A program made the position numbers and the translations under genes. 64,000 nt of DNA, from positions 3,038,001-3,102,000 of the forward strand of contig OZ017751.1 in the NCBI GenBank assembly GCA_963969365.1. The letters run 5' to 3'. The DNA is from Asterochloris sp. CNOR1 (lineage: Eukaryota > Chlorophyta > Trebouxiophyceae > Trebouxiales > Trebouxiaceae). Of the stretch, positions 30,799-43,314 are shown piece by piece (positions within the stretch are counted from its first letter, which is position 1; the number at the start of each line of letters is the position of its first letter). The notes beneath the pieces were generated by a model. The model was not told where the DNA came from and searched no databases. It saw nothing but the letters and a program-made list of their open reading frames with translations.

Positions 30799-33700
30799 TC
30801 ACATAGACCCTGAGGGGTACATGCCGTAGGCAAAGGTGGCGGCTGTCTGCTCAGGAAGGTGGGACGACTGCTGCGGGAATTGCTGCTTGCTATTGGACTG
30901 CAGAGGACGCTGAACATGCCCGCTGGGGCCTTGACCGGCAGCACTGGGCCAGCTCACTCCCTGCAGCAGAGGGCTGTGCAGTGGGTGAGACAGTGCACCT
31001 GCCCTTCCTTGGCAGCACTGCTTGGGCAGAGCCATGACCAGCACACTTGCTGTCGGAGAGGAGGCTTGGAGGCAGAACGTGTGTGAGTGGCTGCACAGCC
31101 GGGCAGCCTGGGGCAAGCAGCTGCATTGAGCAAGCGGAGATGTCAAACAATAGCCTTGACACATGTGTGCAGGCGGTGGGCTGCGCAGGGATATGCAGTG
31201 TAGAGATAATGGAAAGATCAAATACACATGCTTGCGGTGTGGGCTACCCAGGCATGTGCAGGCAGCGCTAAGATGCAGCTGGTGCACAACACGTGCTCGT
31301 GCTTGTGCAGAGGGCTGCCCCCAGTGCAAGTAGCGCAGGAACGGACTGCCTGCTTCTGGAGTGTGCTGGGCCAAACAAAGAGAGACCCAGCAGCGCAGGG
31401 GCAGAACACGTGCCAGTACAGGGGACATGACAGGAAAGTGAATAACAGCTGACCTGGCCGCCCAGCTGGGGAAGAACGTGCCGCTGCTGCGCCTGCAGGG
31501 CCTGCTGCTGCAGCAGGAGCTGCTGGGGGAGCGCGCCGCCGCCGCCGTGCATCTGGGGGATGCCCGATGGCTGCGCCATGCCCATGGGGTGCAGCCCTCC
31601 AGGCATGCCCCCTGAAGAACGAACGAGCCGAATGGAGCACATGTCAGCTGAACTGGAGTGGGGTGTCAGCGGCTTGGCCGCATGCAGCAAGAGAGCTGCA
31701 CACCCACCGCTGGCGCGCAAAGCACACGGGCTGCAGCAGCTGCAGCGCCCAGACTAGCTTCATCAAGACACGTTTGTCAAAGATCGACGGCGGAGGCAGG
31801 AGCCAGCCTGAGCACACTGCCCGGTCAAGCAGCCCGTTCACGGCAGGGCCCACCTGCCATGGACAGCATAAGCTGCTGCTGCTGCTGCGGGCTGGGGGGG
31901 CCGTACATGCTCTGCATGGCCGCTGCAGCTGCCGCCAGGGACGGCAGGCTGTACCCTGCAGCAGCCGCGGCCTGCATGTGCGGCCCCCACTGCGCAGGGA
32001 GGCCCACCAGGCCCATGGGCTGCATCCCCTGCAGGCCCATCTGCATGGTCAGCTGGGGGTGCACCTGCAGGGCAGGAAGAAAGTTGTCAGGTAGAAGGAA
32101 AGTTGTGAGGTGCCAGGATGCCCCCACAGAATGGCAGGCTCTGGGCCCGGCGCCAGGACTGCAGCTGGGAGTGCACTTGCAGGCAGGCAGAGGACGTCAG
32201 GTGCCTGTCTGCTGTGGGGAGGCAGGTTGACACTTTTGCAGCAGATGCCCACCTTTCAAGTAGGGGCTGCATGGCAGGAGGCACAAGGTGCCAAGCCGCA
32301 AACAAACTCTTACAAGGTAGACATGCTGCTGGAACTGACGCCACTCACCTGCATGAGACCCATTGAGGCTGTTGCCAGCTGCTGCTGCTGCTGCTGCTGC
32401 TGCTGCCGCTGCTGGTGGTGTCGGCCCCAGGAACACCTCAACTGCCTGAAAGTCAGTCACAGAAGGCTTCTACTGGGAGAAAATCAGGTCACTACGAGTC
32501 TGGGCATGGCCTTGAGACATGTCAAGGCTTCAGCTGACAGCGCGCAGTTGGGCCTGCAGTGGAGCTTAAACAAACATGCTGCAATGACATATTTCCACAA
32601 GCAGAGCCAAGACCTCAGGCAAGCGTGCAGAGGTGCATTGGGGAAAAACTAAAATCAAACATCAGAACACATGCAAAAAGTGCTGCAGCCCGAAGGTGCA
32701 GCTGGAGCAGCGCTGTCAGCAAGCAGCTTCCTGTGAGATTGCTGACTAGCCAGCACGGGAAGCATCATTGTCAGGCGGCTGAGCGGCTCTCGTGCTACAT
32801 GGGCCTTTCTGGTTGAGGGCCTCTGCAGCAGTCAGGACCTGGGATCATGCCAGGCACAACTCTGACCTGCCACCCATCTTCTGGCCATTCATCTCCACAA
32901 TGGCACGGACTGCGTCCGCGTGCTTAGCAAAGCTGACAAAGGCGTAGTTGCCTGCAGCGCATGAGGCGCCAGATCGTGACATGGTGCTTCATGCGGGCTC
33001 AGGGACCATCGCAGGGCATGAAGGAGACAGCTTCCTTCTTGTGCTTGCAGGCTAGGACAGTCCTCAAGACAGTATCGCTGACGCCGTGGCGTCATGCTGC
33101 CCGGCTCCGGCCGGCAGGCATGGTAGAGGCAAAAGACAACACTTTGCTCACTTCTACAAAGGTGTTCGACCTCCCTGGCAGCCCCAAAAGCTGTGTGCTG
33201 GGCCCCACACAATGTAAAAACATTGTGGCACGCCGCTCACCTTTGTTGTAGCACTTGACCTCGTTGATGGGCCCAAAGGCCCCGAACTGGCGCTTGAGCT
33301 CCAGCTCGCTGACGTCTGCTGACAGGCTGCCTACGTACACATTGGAATTTGCAGGATCTGCGTGGTCAACGGTGTTGTAGTCAAGGGGTGGCGGGTCGTC
33401 GTGCTTATGTTGGGCCCAGCCACAGCGTATGCGCCTGCCGGAGGAGGCAAGGAAAAGGAGAAATGGAATGGAAACGAGGAAGAAAGGAATGAAAGGACAA
33501 AAAGAGGAGGCATAGGGAGATGTTGTAAGGAGAAAAAAAAGGTGTGTTTTGCAGGAGCCAGTGTACCATGCTGTCTGAAAGTTGTAAAGGGCAAAGATGG
33601 CCGCAGAAACGGCCAGGACTGCAGGTGGTCCTCAGATGGGCAGTGGGCCTGTAATGGATGCCAGGCAGACAGTGCAGAGACCATGGCGTGGAGACGTGCT

Positions 33701-36700
33701 GCCACCGATGATGGTCGGCACTGTGCAGGTGGCCATGACTACCAGGCAGGCTCACCTGCTCCCAAGCACCTGTCCATGCATGGCCTCGATGCCGGCCTCT
33801 GCATCACCCTTGTCCCGGAACGAGACAAACCCGTAGCTCTTGCTCCTGCAGGCAGTCAACACATGAAGTCAACACATGACAGTCTGGACTGAATGTCCTT
33901 GCACCAGCAGCCATCCGACCTGAAGCAAGACACAGACAAGTGTGTGCGCTCAGCAGCAAAGTGCCTGACATGTACTCTGTCGTGACCCGCTCGACCCAGT
34001 CCGACAACAGGATAGCTTCAGGTAACTGCCTAAACCCGGTCGCCCGGGCAGGGTCCCAACACCTCAGCTGCATGCGCTGGCAGTAAAGTCAACAAGATCG
34101 TAGAATGGGGCACCCATCATGGCGGCCGCCGCAGTGCCTCCTGGCAGATGTCTGCATGTGCCGTGAGCTCTGCAGACAGGGCCCCACTGCACAGCACAGA
34201 TCACTGCTGTTTCAAAGCACGTGCTGCTACAACAACATTGTGGCAGGTACTGATGCCGGGGAAGTCACCCCCACCCAACCACTCTGTCTGCAGCTTGAAG
34301 AGGCACATCCCCCCATAATCACACCATTGATCATTCCCCTGCCTCTGCCCCTGGCCCTGCCTGCCGCCAGGGTCAGCTGCTGTGCCACTTGCTTTCTGGG
34401 CTAGGGTGAGGGTGGCTCATCTTAGTCACAGCAGAGGAGGATGGCCTGTCATTTTGTCATGGATTTGACTGAGCCCGCCCAGAGAATGCAGCTGGGCTCA
34501 AAGCGCACAGCTCCGTGCCGCATGGGTGGAGAAGCAGCAGCAGGGGCTAGCCTGAGTCATGCCCAATATGGTGTCGCTGTGGTGTGAGGGTCCCACGCGC
34601 CTTCAGTGGGCCACCCAAAGGTCACACTGTGATGCAGCACGATATTTGAGCAGCTAGCCCGGCCCAGCGAGTCAGCAAGGGCCACAAAACACCATCCACA
34701 ATGCGTGCAAAATACCCAAAGTCAACACACACCCTCCTGTCCCGCATGAATCCTTGCAATGCGGTGCCGATGACTGCCAGTGCCAGCATCATTGCTCAGC
34801 CTAGCCACTGCCCCACCGCCAGCTGCCCATTGTTCAGGTACCCTGCCAGCCCACACCATCACCGACCAGCATCATTGTGAGAGCACCAACCACTCTCAAA
34901 TGCATCCCTCTGACCCCAGGCTTCATTGCCTGTGGGGCGCCGCTCTCACCTGCTGGTAACGTGGTCCCACATGACTCGCGCATCTGAGCAGCTGGGGAAC
35001 TCCTGGAAGGCCTCAAACAGGATGCTGTCTGTGACCTCACTGCCCAGGTCGCCCACAAAAATGTGGTAGTGGTTGGAGGTGTCCTCCCGCTGGTCCTTCT
35101 GGAAGGCCCAGTTCACGCGCACCTGCAGCATTGTCACGCAGCATTTTGACTGTGTGCGATGTGGTGTGTCTGGTGCAGGCAACCAGGCAGCCATCGTTGC
35201 CAATGATGATGGCCTCTACTTGGCAAGACACAGGCTGGCTGCAGCAGCAAGGTGCTGGTGGGTGATGTTTTGGGTACGTGCAGAGGCTGCCAGCAAGCTG
35301 CTCTCAAAGCGAGTGGGTGTGCTTTCTGGAGGCATGCTGACCGCCAGCTTCAGCTGCGAGGCGCATGGCCATGTAGCATGGCCACACCAGCAAATGCATT
35401 GCAGTGCAAGCAGCGTGCCCGACCAGACAGTGCATTGGAAGTGGTAGCAACGCACCCATGCTGGGCCATCCAGCTCTACTGGGTGCTACCTGGAAGGTCT
35501 CTGCCTCCCTTTGGGGGGTAGTGAGGCAACAGCTGGTGTCAACAGGGAGACCCTGGCAACTCCAAGGTATCAGCGAGTTTGCTACGTGGTGTCCCCAGCT
35601 TGAACATTACAAAGTCAGCGCTTGGCTCACCTCCTGGCCATACAACAAGCGCCCGTTGAGGCTCTGCATTGCCAGCTCCGCGGCCCTGCAGCAGCACCCT
35701 GGTGCGTCAGCTGATGCCGCCGGCTGGCCGCTTGGCCTGCGGGGTGACCTACATGGATTTGCAGGGTGCCGATTGCAGGGGCCGCACTGCGCTGTGCTGC
35801 AGCAGACCCTGTCTGGCATCATGCCAGCAGCAGCACTCCTACAAGCAGGCTCCTGCCGCCCCAGGCTCTGCAGCAGCAATGGAGGTGGGGCGTCTCACCT
35901 GTGGTCCTGAAACTTGACAAAGCCGTAGCCAGCACTGGCGCCGGTGATCCTGTCTTTTATGATCTTGACCTCTGCCACAGGGCCCAGGGTTGTGAAAATG
36001 CTCTGCAGGCCAGCGCGGGAACAAGGTCAACCTTGATGTCAAGGTGGGAGGCGGGCGGAAGGAGGCGTGGGGAGGGCAGGAGGCCTGAGTCTGCTGATGC
36101 GCCACAACGGACCGATGTGCGGGCGGGAGGCAGCACGCCAGCAGGTCCAGAGGCCACATGGTGACAGCACCAGTGCTACCCTGCCTGCACACAGCCGCAT
36201 CTAGCTCATGCAAGCTGTCTGCTGCACCCCGGGGATTGCTGTTCTGTAGTAACAGGCACCAACAGCAGTCAGGGCCAACAGAGACACATTGGATGTGGAG
36301 CATGCTGAGTGACTTGGAAGCCTGTCCAGGTCCACGCCACACACAGTGATGTGGCCTGTCTGCAGCAGTGCAGCTGTGTCGCTGCCCCTTGCAGCGCCAC
36401 CCCTCTGGCCCACAAGGCAACTTGTCAGCAATCAGGCACCGGTTGACAGGCCACTGCTGTGCATGTGCTGGCTGCTCTCAGGCTGCATGGCCCAGGCAGG
36501 CAGCATGAGCCATAGTGGTGCAAGAAGTTGACAAACCTGCCAGAGCTCAGCAGGAATGCTGCCAGCTTGATTGCTGGCAACCTTGACTTGTTCTTACACT
36601 GGACTGGCCTGAGAAAGCCTGGAGAGCCCCCCCGAGGGCCTGGCAAGCAGATATCTAAAGCAGACCCTCCTATGGCTACATGACTGCCAGCGAATCAGCG

Positions 36701-37011
36701 CTTATCGCTGATACGCATGAAAGTGGCATGCCGCAACGACTGTGACCTGGCCACAGGCCAGCGATTGCCTCCAGATGTTCACTGCTCATGCAACCCCCCG
36801 CCTACGCTGGCCTTGATTGCTGGCTCACACCGTGCAGCCTGCTCACCTCCAGCATAGCCTCATTAACCTGTGCGTGCAGGGAGCCAACGTAGAGGGCCTT
36901 TGTGGCATCCAGGCGCGCACTGCCAGGCTCACTGCCCGCGTCGTTGGCCCCCACATCAGGATCCTCGCTGGTGTCCACCACCTCCTGCTTGGCTGGGAGC
37001 GCTGTGGCCAT
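30799..37011 (-). CDS. UBP1/TIA-1-type oligouridylate-binding protein, three RRMs
   Basis: Eleven exons on the minus strand: 36847-37011, 35899-36002, 35631-35685, 34950-35122, 33756-33845, 33241-33434, 32867-32951, 32349-32445, 31854-32064, 31454-31611, 30799-30960 (497 aa). RRM1 carries LYVGSL near residue 40 and GYGFVKF near 80. RRM2 carries [13 protein letters not shown] at about 128 and [23 protein letters not shown] follows. RRM3 carries [12 protein letters not shown] and [14 protein letters not shown], ending in CSWGRH. The tail is low-complexity: Gln tract, Met/Gly/Ala/Gln-rich, prion-like, ending GMYPSGSM. This three-RRM layout is that of plant UBP1 and animal TIA-1 proteins, which bind U-rich RNA, influence splicing and assemble stress granules. 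RBP45/47 proteins are a less likely alternative. Intron 5 has a striking polypyrimidine tract. Confidence 0.9.
33442..33543 (-). promoter_or_regulatory. About 100-nt polypyrimidine tract before UBP1-like exon 6
   Basis: On the minus strand this is almost pure C/T, with blocks of T up to 8, and it runs up to the CTCCGGCAG acceptor of the exon starting at 33434. Other acceptors in the window have only short C/T tracts and TGCAG. Confidence 0.7.
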
Positions 37012-39231
37012 CAGCTGGGCACAGAGGCCTACACAGGGAGGCTCAGGGGCCCCCTGATGCTGCTGGCTTTGAACTGCTGCCTTGAATGGTTGACTGTGCC
37101 GAGAGCCTCTCTCCCTTGCTGCTATGGGGTGAGTCCTGTTCAAGCAGGTGTGTCGCAACCGATTGCTAATGAGCCGCGGAGGGCAGCGGGGGACCGCTTT
37201 AGTGAAACTTCTGAAGGGAAGTGCTGAGAGGTCTGGACCTGCACATTGACAGACTGTGGTTTGGCCAATTGCAGACTAGGTTGATGCCCTTTCTGGCGAC
37301 CCTTCGGCAGGGACAGAGCGCATGTCAGACTGGCAAGATTAGGGCAAGTCAATGGTTTTTGCAGCAGCAGTTTGCACTTGCAGCAATCTGCAGCACTTTG
37401 CAGTGGCAGCAGTTAGCAGTGGCTGATTTGCAGCAGCAATATGGTTTGCAGTATGATTTGCAGCCAGCTGACTTGCAGCATCATAGCCAGCTGACTTGCG
37501 GCATCAGGATTTCCCGCTTTGCATGGCTGATTTTTTCCGGCTTTTTTGCATTGGCTAGGCCTGTGAAGCAGTGGCCATGAGCAAGATCTGCATCTCTGTC
37601 GGGTGGAAGAGTGGAGCACATCTTGATCTCTCTCTTCCTTCAGCCTGGCAGAGAGTAAGGCCAAGGGGTTGGGGACCACTGTTGCTCTTTGCTGCTGTAC
37701 ACTACATCAGCAGAGATCATCTGGGAGTGGGGGCTAATTCTTGCTGGTCTCACAGCAGGTGCTGCACCCCTCATGTCTGCACCGAGTGCTACAGCGCTGA
37801 AAGACAAACACATGATATGCCAAAGAAGCAGGTGAACAAGGGTCAGCAATGCTGTTTCTGAGCCGACAGAGGCCACCCTTTGGCCGGCTCTGCCCACAGT
37901 ATGCAGTCTTGTGCTTTGCACCACTTCATCAAGGGCCTCAGCGCCCTTCACCAAGGAACATGGCAGAGCCGCAGGTGCCGAGTGGCCCCAGCAGCTGTGC
38001 TGCTCCTAACAGCTGATATTACATTTGGCACTGACCAGCTCTGGCACACTACGATGCTCAGACAGCGCTGCTGTGCAAGCAGGCAGTCAGGAGCGCAGCA
38101 AAGGGAGCAACTGTGCCCCCCACATCTTGGCGGCATGGGTACAATGTCTTGTGTGACATGACGAGGATAGGTCCTGGTTGCGCATCAGCTGCTGTCAGCA
38201 GTGGCCCACACGGCGATTCCAGCCAGGTGACTTATATACTCAAGTGCCCGCTCTGATACCCGCGCATCTTGATCGAGAGCTGCACAGCAGAGCAATCTAG
38301 ATGGCAGGAACTAGCGCTCCCACCTTCAACAACGTGAGCTCCTGAATCTCAGGATTTCGTTGAAGAGGTGCCTCCACAGTCACCAAGGGCTACCGCCAGA
38401 GTCAGCCACTGTAGGCAGGGACTGTGCACCAGCATCAGTCACAGCAACATATGCATGCATGCACTGACAGCCCGCACATATATTGAGGCTCCATCTGTCA
38501 ATGCAAGGCAACGCAGGCCCTGAGCCAGCCAGGACTGAACACAAGCTGGCAGGCAAGGCACCAGCAGATGCTAAGTGAGCTGCTGCTGCTGCCTGTGTGC
38601 CCCATGTCTTATGAATTGTGCAGCACGTCTGAGGTGCATGTTTGTCATGCTCATGGGCACAGCACCAAGCTCCAGTGAGCACCTGGCAGCCCTAGTGACC
38701 CTTTGTACATGCAGCTGTCAGCTGCCCCTTCCAGCCAGAACACCACCTGGCTGCAGGCCTTCAGATATCACACCACTTCAGGAGAAATCGCTCGCGGATG
38801 CAGCTGTGCAGGGGGCCGGACAAATAGCCTTAGGGCAGCAACAGTTGTTCCCAGGGAAACAATAGTCCAGTCGCTTCAACACACTACATGCAGTGTATTG
38901 CCTCATGAAGTGCTGGATCATACTGCAGCAGCACTTGTAGGTGCCAACCCCCATGCAGCAGCATGGCTCCTGAGATGTGGCCGTATAGCAGAAGCGTGTA
39001 TCAATGCTCTTCAATCAAATTCATGACCAGCACTGGACGCAGCAACATGATAATGGTAACATGTAACAGAGTTCTGGGCAAAAACAACTGAAATCTATGT
39101 TGCTGCAGCTGGAGTATGCAGTACAACAGACATGTCCAAATCGGACATGCCTAAACTCAAGTTTGTGCTGCAACTGGGTTCTCATGATCTAAGTTTCTGC
39201 ACTAAACAGGAGGGATGGGGGCTTGAATGGC
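37012..39231. other. Upstream region of UBP1-like gene and 3' side of the DRAM-type gene
   Basis: 2.2 kb with no supported coding exon on either strand. It should include the UBP1-like promoter and 5' UTR (possibly with a 5' intron). It also holds the TTGCAG-rich block at 37355-37505. Confidence 0.45.
37355..37505. repeat. TTGCAG-rich block
   Basis: About eight TGCAG motifs (mostly TTTGCAG or CTTGCAG) occur in 150 bp. A 22-bp direct repeat, CCAGCTGACTTGCRGCATCA, sits near 37465-37505. TGCAG is the splice acceptor signal on the plus strand, but no plus-strand gene is evident. Confidence 0.6.
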
Positions 39232-41731
39232 CTAGACAATAGAGGTCCCGTGCGGAACCTTCGGCTGCTGCTGCGCATGGACCTGCTGATGTGCCATCTG
39301 AACATCCTGGCCGCTGCCCAGCTGAGTGTTCTCTCCATTAGCCTGTGGTCCAGCAACAGGATAGCTGGTGCTGAGGGCCGCCTTCACCATCTTGCCCTGG
39401 TTGTTGTTGGTGGCAAGGTGCTTGCTTGTAAACCTGCTGGGGTACAGGTCAAGCACCTGCAGATTGGCAATGCATATGTGAGCCTGAGACGTGCACAGGT
39501 CAGCATCATTGCTCAGAGTGGGCCTCGTTCAAGCCAGGCAATGTATGGACATCAGGTGCTCAAGCAGCCTGTGGCAGAACGGCGCAACAGCCTGCTCCAG
39601 AGCTTGCTAACACATTCCATCCAGCAAGCTCAGTGTGGCTCAGGCCATGGCAGCCTTGAACGCAGCTGCTACATAGCAACTGCGTGGCAAAGCTGTAATC
39701 ACGACAGCAGATCAGTCCCACTGACAGCAGTTTCGCCATGCAGCAGCCGTCTGCAGGCCACACAGGCATGCTTGGCAACACAGCCTGAGGCTTGACTCAC
39801 AAATGAGAGGATGTAGAGGCCGAAGCAGGCCGTAATCACCCACTCCAGAACTGCTGCAGCTGTGTCGTCCGTGTCGCACCCATAAGAGTAGCCGGTGGGG
39901 CTCGTCTGCTCTTGGCAGGCTGCCCTGAGTGCGCCAAAAGCTATGAGGCCTGCAAGCAGCGTATGCACAGCTGAGCAGAGACCCAGAAGCAGGAATGATT
40001 TTGGAACATGCACAGACGGAAACAGCTGCACTCAGGTTGTAAACAGCAGCGTGCTTGGACATGTTGGCTGCACAGATGTTCTGGCATGGCTGGTGTGACA
40101 GTTGCCTTCAGCATGTGTGCAGCAGAGGTGCCCTGCCATGTTTGCTGCGCAAGTAGCTGCCTGTCAGCAAGCGGGGATGAAGGGGCATGCCATATGATGC
40201 TTGCCCACCTCCAATGCCTACAATCTCAATGATGAGCTTGAAAATGAAGCTGATCTTGATCAGCATGTCCTGCCTGTAATCTCGGTGCAAGCCTGCAGGA
40301 GGCCAGGTGTTTGGTGGACCTTTGCACAAGGAAAGGGCCTTGCTGCTGTCCTGTCGACATGGCAGGCAACTGCACCAGCTTGCAAGGGACCTGTGAGCGA
40401 GATGTCTGGACAGACGTCAGCACTCACATGCAATCTCCAACATGTTGAAGAAGCCGCTTATAAGGAGGGCCACAAAGAAGATGCCTGCACAGACCCAGTG
40501 CACCTGCAGACATACCAGTAGGTTTGGGTTTGTGGCCAGGCAGCCAGGCAACACACAGAACGGGCTGATGTTGGTCAGCTGAAGGGTGGTTGCTTTTTAC
40601 GTTTTGTACTCGGATGATGTCACCAGTGGTGGTCCAATTGATTAAGAAGCATAAACAGTGCTTGCCTGAGGAAACGCCATGTCGTTGAAGCAGGTCAGCA
40701 GGATGCACGCTATTGCGCACACAATGCCGGCCAATATAGAGCACGCTGAGAACAGGCGTTCGCGATTGCGCATGCGGTGAGGGATTCTGCAAGAAGGGCA
40801 GTGACTGTGTGAGGTCCCGCCAGAACAATGCAAGCCAGCATAGCTGAAGCTGGCAGTTTCGCCATTGGGCTGAAGCTGCATGAACGGCGTCAAGAAGCTC
40901 CTGCCAAGTTCCACTTCAAGAAGGGCCCCAGGCAGCCATAATAGCGCTCGGCAGGCTACATATGGTGCAGAACAGCAGGCAGCCAGTTGGGGTTAGGGCC
41001 ACAATCTGCAGCTTGCTAGAGGGCCACTGAGATAATCAGAAAGACTTCCGCTTGCCTGTAGGTGTGCCGCAGGCTGAAGTCTAGCCACAGAGATGCAAAG
41101 AAGAATATGGCCGTCAATGTGCCCAGAGGGATGAAGACTGCCTGCCAGTTGGCCCCAACATCTGAAATAACAACCACTTTGACCTGCTGGTTGTACTTTG
41201 GCAGGCCTGCAGAGCAGAGGAGAAGCAGCTTGTAGAGGCCTGCCCCATGACGAGGGCGCTGCCGCATATTGAGGTCCACAAGGCACATGTCTTGCTGTGA
41301 TGGTTGTGCTGTGCAGAGAACACTGCTCCAGCTGGGCCCCACAGGCTGCCCTTGAATGCCAGCGTGATGTCCCAGCAAGAGGTCTAAAAGGTAGGTGGTC
41401 AAAGGTGTCAAGCTGCAGGCTGGCCACTCACCATTGGCAAGCCACAGCACCAGAAGAGAGATAATCGTGGCTGCACCAAACAAGAAGCCCACCTGCAAGG
41501 AAGACAGCCTGCTTGAGCTACGCTGTAGTGGGTGAGCTCAGCATGCGGCCCCTCAAGTTTCTGCTGCGCTGCAGGAAGAGGCACATGACACATGGGTGCA
41601 GTAACACTCACCAGAGGCACCCAGGCCCAGTGCAGGCCGAGCCCCCACCATCTAGAGCCCTGCTGCTGCCTCTGAGCCCCAGGCGGAGCGCCCTGGGGCA
41701 CCCAGGGCTTATGTGGTGCTTGATCTGTCAT
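39232..41731 (-). CDS. Frag1/DRAM/Sfk1-family multi-pass membrane protein
   Basis: Eight exons on the minus strand: 41612-41731, 41432-41492, 41056-41206, 40666-40786, 40428-40503, 40209-40292, 39801-39949, 39232-39456 (328 aa). After a Pro/Gln-rich N-terminus come about six hydrophobic segments: VGFLFGAATIISLLVLWLA, AVFIPLGTLTAIFFFASLWL, LFSACSILAGIVCAIACILL, HWVCAGIFFVALLISGFF, KISFIFKLIIEIVGIG and VLEWVITACFGLYILSF. The loop VVVISDVGANWQ before the second segment resembles the SDxG motif of DRAM/Frag1 proteins. A hydrophilic, Gln-rich cytosolic tail ends PHGTSIV. Relatives act in autophagy (DRAM), PIP-kinase membrane recruitment (Sfk1) or GPI-anchor remodelling (Frag1/PGAP2), and I cannot choose among them. 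Introns 3 and 4 both have GC donors (ACAG|GCAAGC and TCAG|GCAAGC). Confidence 0.75.
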
Positions 41732-43314
41732 GCTCCACTAAGAAGGAGGACTCCTTTTAGGCGCCAGTAATTGCCTGTACCCGCTGGCTCCCTCCCTGCA
41801 GCATGATTGGTGACAGGTGAGTCCGAGAAGCTGCCATGCACGGCCAGGAAGCTGGCCTGCATGTATTTTGTTCTGGTAAAGTCTTGTGCCTGTCTAAATG
41901 TCCTGCTGCAGTAAGGATTTCCTCTGCAAAGTGACAGGCAAGCATGCAGGCTCTGGGCCTTACCTCTTGAATGCTGCACACAATTGTGCAAGCTCCGGTG
42001 AAGTGTTGCCCTTCTTGATCAAGAGGCTGGTCTACCTCGTTACAGTGAACGAAGTTTGGAATTCAGTTGGCACGCGGACAGTTACGTCACAGCCAGCCTG
42101 GGGAATGACCTAGCTCTCAGAATCACCATTTCTTTCTTAGTTGTCCGCACATCTGCCTACTGCTGGGAACCCTCAGTGTGCCTGGTATCCTCTGGTCTTG
42201 CCTTCACTTTCCCAGCTGCTGTGGTAAAGCGAGACTTTCGCTGTCACCTTGAGTCTTAGACCAGATTTCAATACACTTCAAGACTGGGGCACGCCATATG
42301 CAGTGAGTGCCCACCTGGACATGCAGACTCCTGGTACGCACAGCCTGCAAAGCTGCTGCTAAAAGCTCTGTGCGCCATGCCACTACAGTGCATGTAGCGT
42401 AAAAGGTGTGGGCAGGAAAGAGCAGGAGCAGCACACCTGCCAGTCAGATTGGCCTGCAGGTTGTGATTGCCACAGATTGCCGTGCACACCCTCTTCTGCT
42501 GCACATTGCAGAGCAAGCATGCATAAGGAGCATGGCACGTTGTGAGATGGGCCGGCTGGCAAAACAGCAACATGTCAGCTGCCACATGCCTAGAGCCAAC
42601 TTTCATGAATCACTGTTTTGCTGGGCATTGCCGATGGGGTATGGTCACAGCTGTGCAACCTTGCTGGCACTGTGAGGCGCCTCAGTTGACGCAGGCAAGG
42701 CCCTTCCCCGCGCATTGCATCCGAGTACAATTAGCTACTATGCATGTGACCAAAGCAGCTTTCTGCCGCAGCCTGACTACAAGCTGGTGCTGCGCAGCTG
42801 CATGACACTGCAGCTGCTGCTGCTGATGACAACAGCATTGCATGTGGCAGAGACAAAGGTTGGCCGGTACTCCACCATGCGGCCGGCTGCAACAGCTCAG
42901 TGACAGCTTAACAACCCAAGAAGAAGTCTAACGAGTGCTGCTCATCTGCCCTTCTGGCTGCCCAAAGTATTGACTATGATGTGAATCACTGATCCTGACT
43001 GCATGATGACTGCATGATGACAAACGCCTATTGTTCTTCGCAAGAGCAGCCGCATAAGCAAAGTTGAACGGCACTTTAGGTCAGGTGTTCCCAATCAGGC
43101 AGGAAGTAGAAAGTAGAATCGCCCCACGGTAGCTTTGCAAGGCCCGGCTGCAAGAGGCTGTTCGGGACCGACGAGGCACTGGAAACAGGGTCTAGCCCAC
43201 AAAAAGGCACCGTCAACGCCTAGATTGCTGTCTATCCACTTGGTGGCAAAGGCTGCAGCGATCTATGCCCTTTAGACTGCACTGAGTCTCTCTCATGCTG
43301 TGAGCATTCAGCGG
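41732..43314. other. Divergent intergenic region, DRAM-type / SET-domain gene
   Basis: About 1.6 kb between inferred start codons. No convincing exon is seen. It should hold both promoters, and a further 5' exon of the SET gene is possible. Confidence 0.45.

Noticed and set aside
32361-32410. CTG/CAG microsatellite
   Set aside because: The repeat encodes a Gln tract within the UBP1-like exon, so it is annotated as coding.
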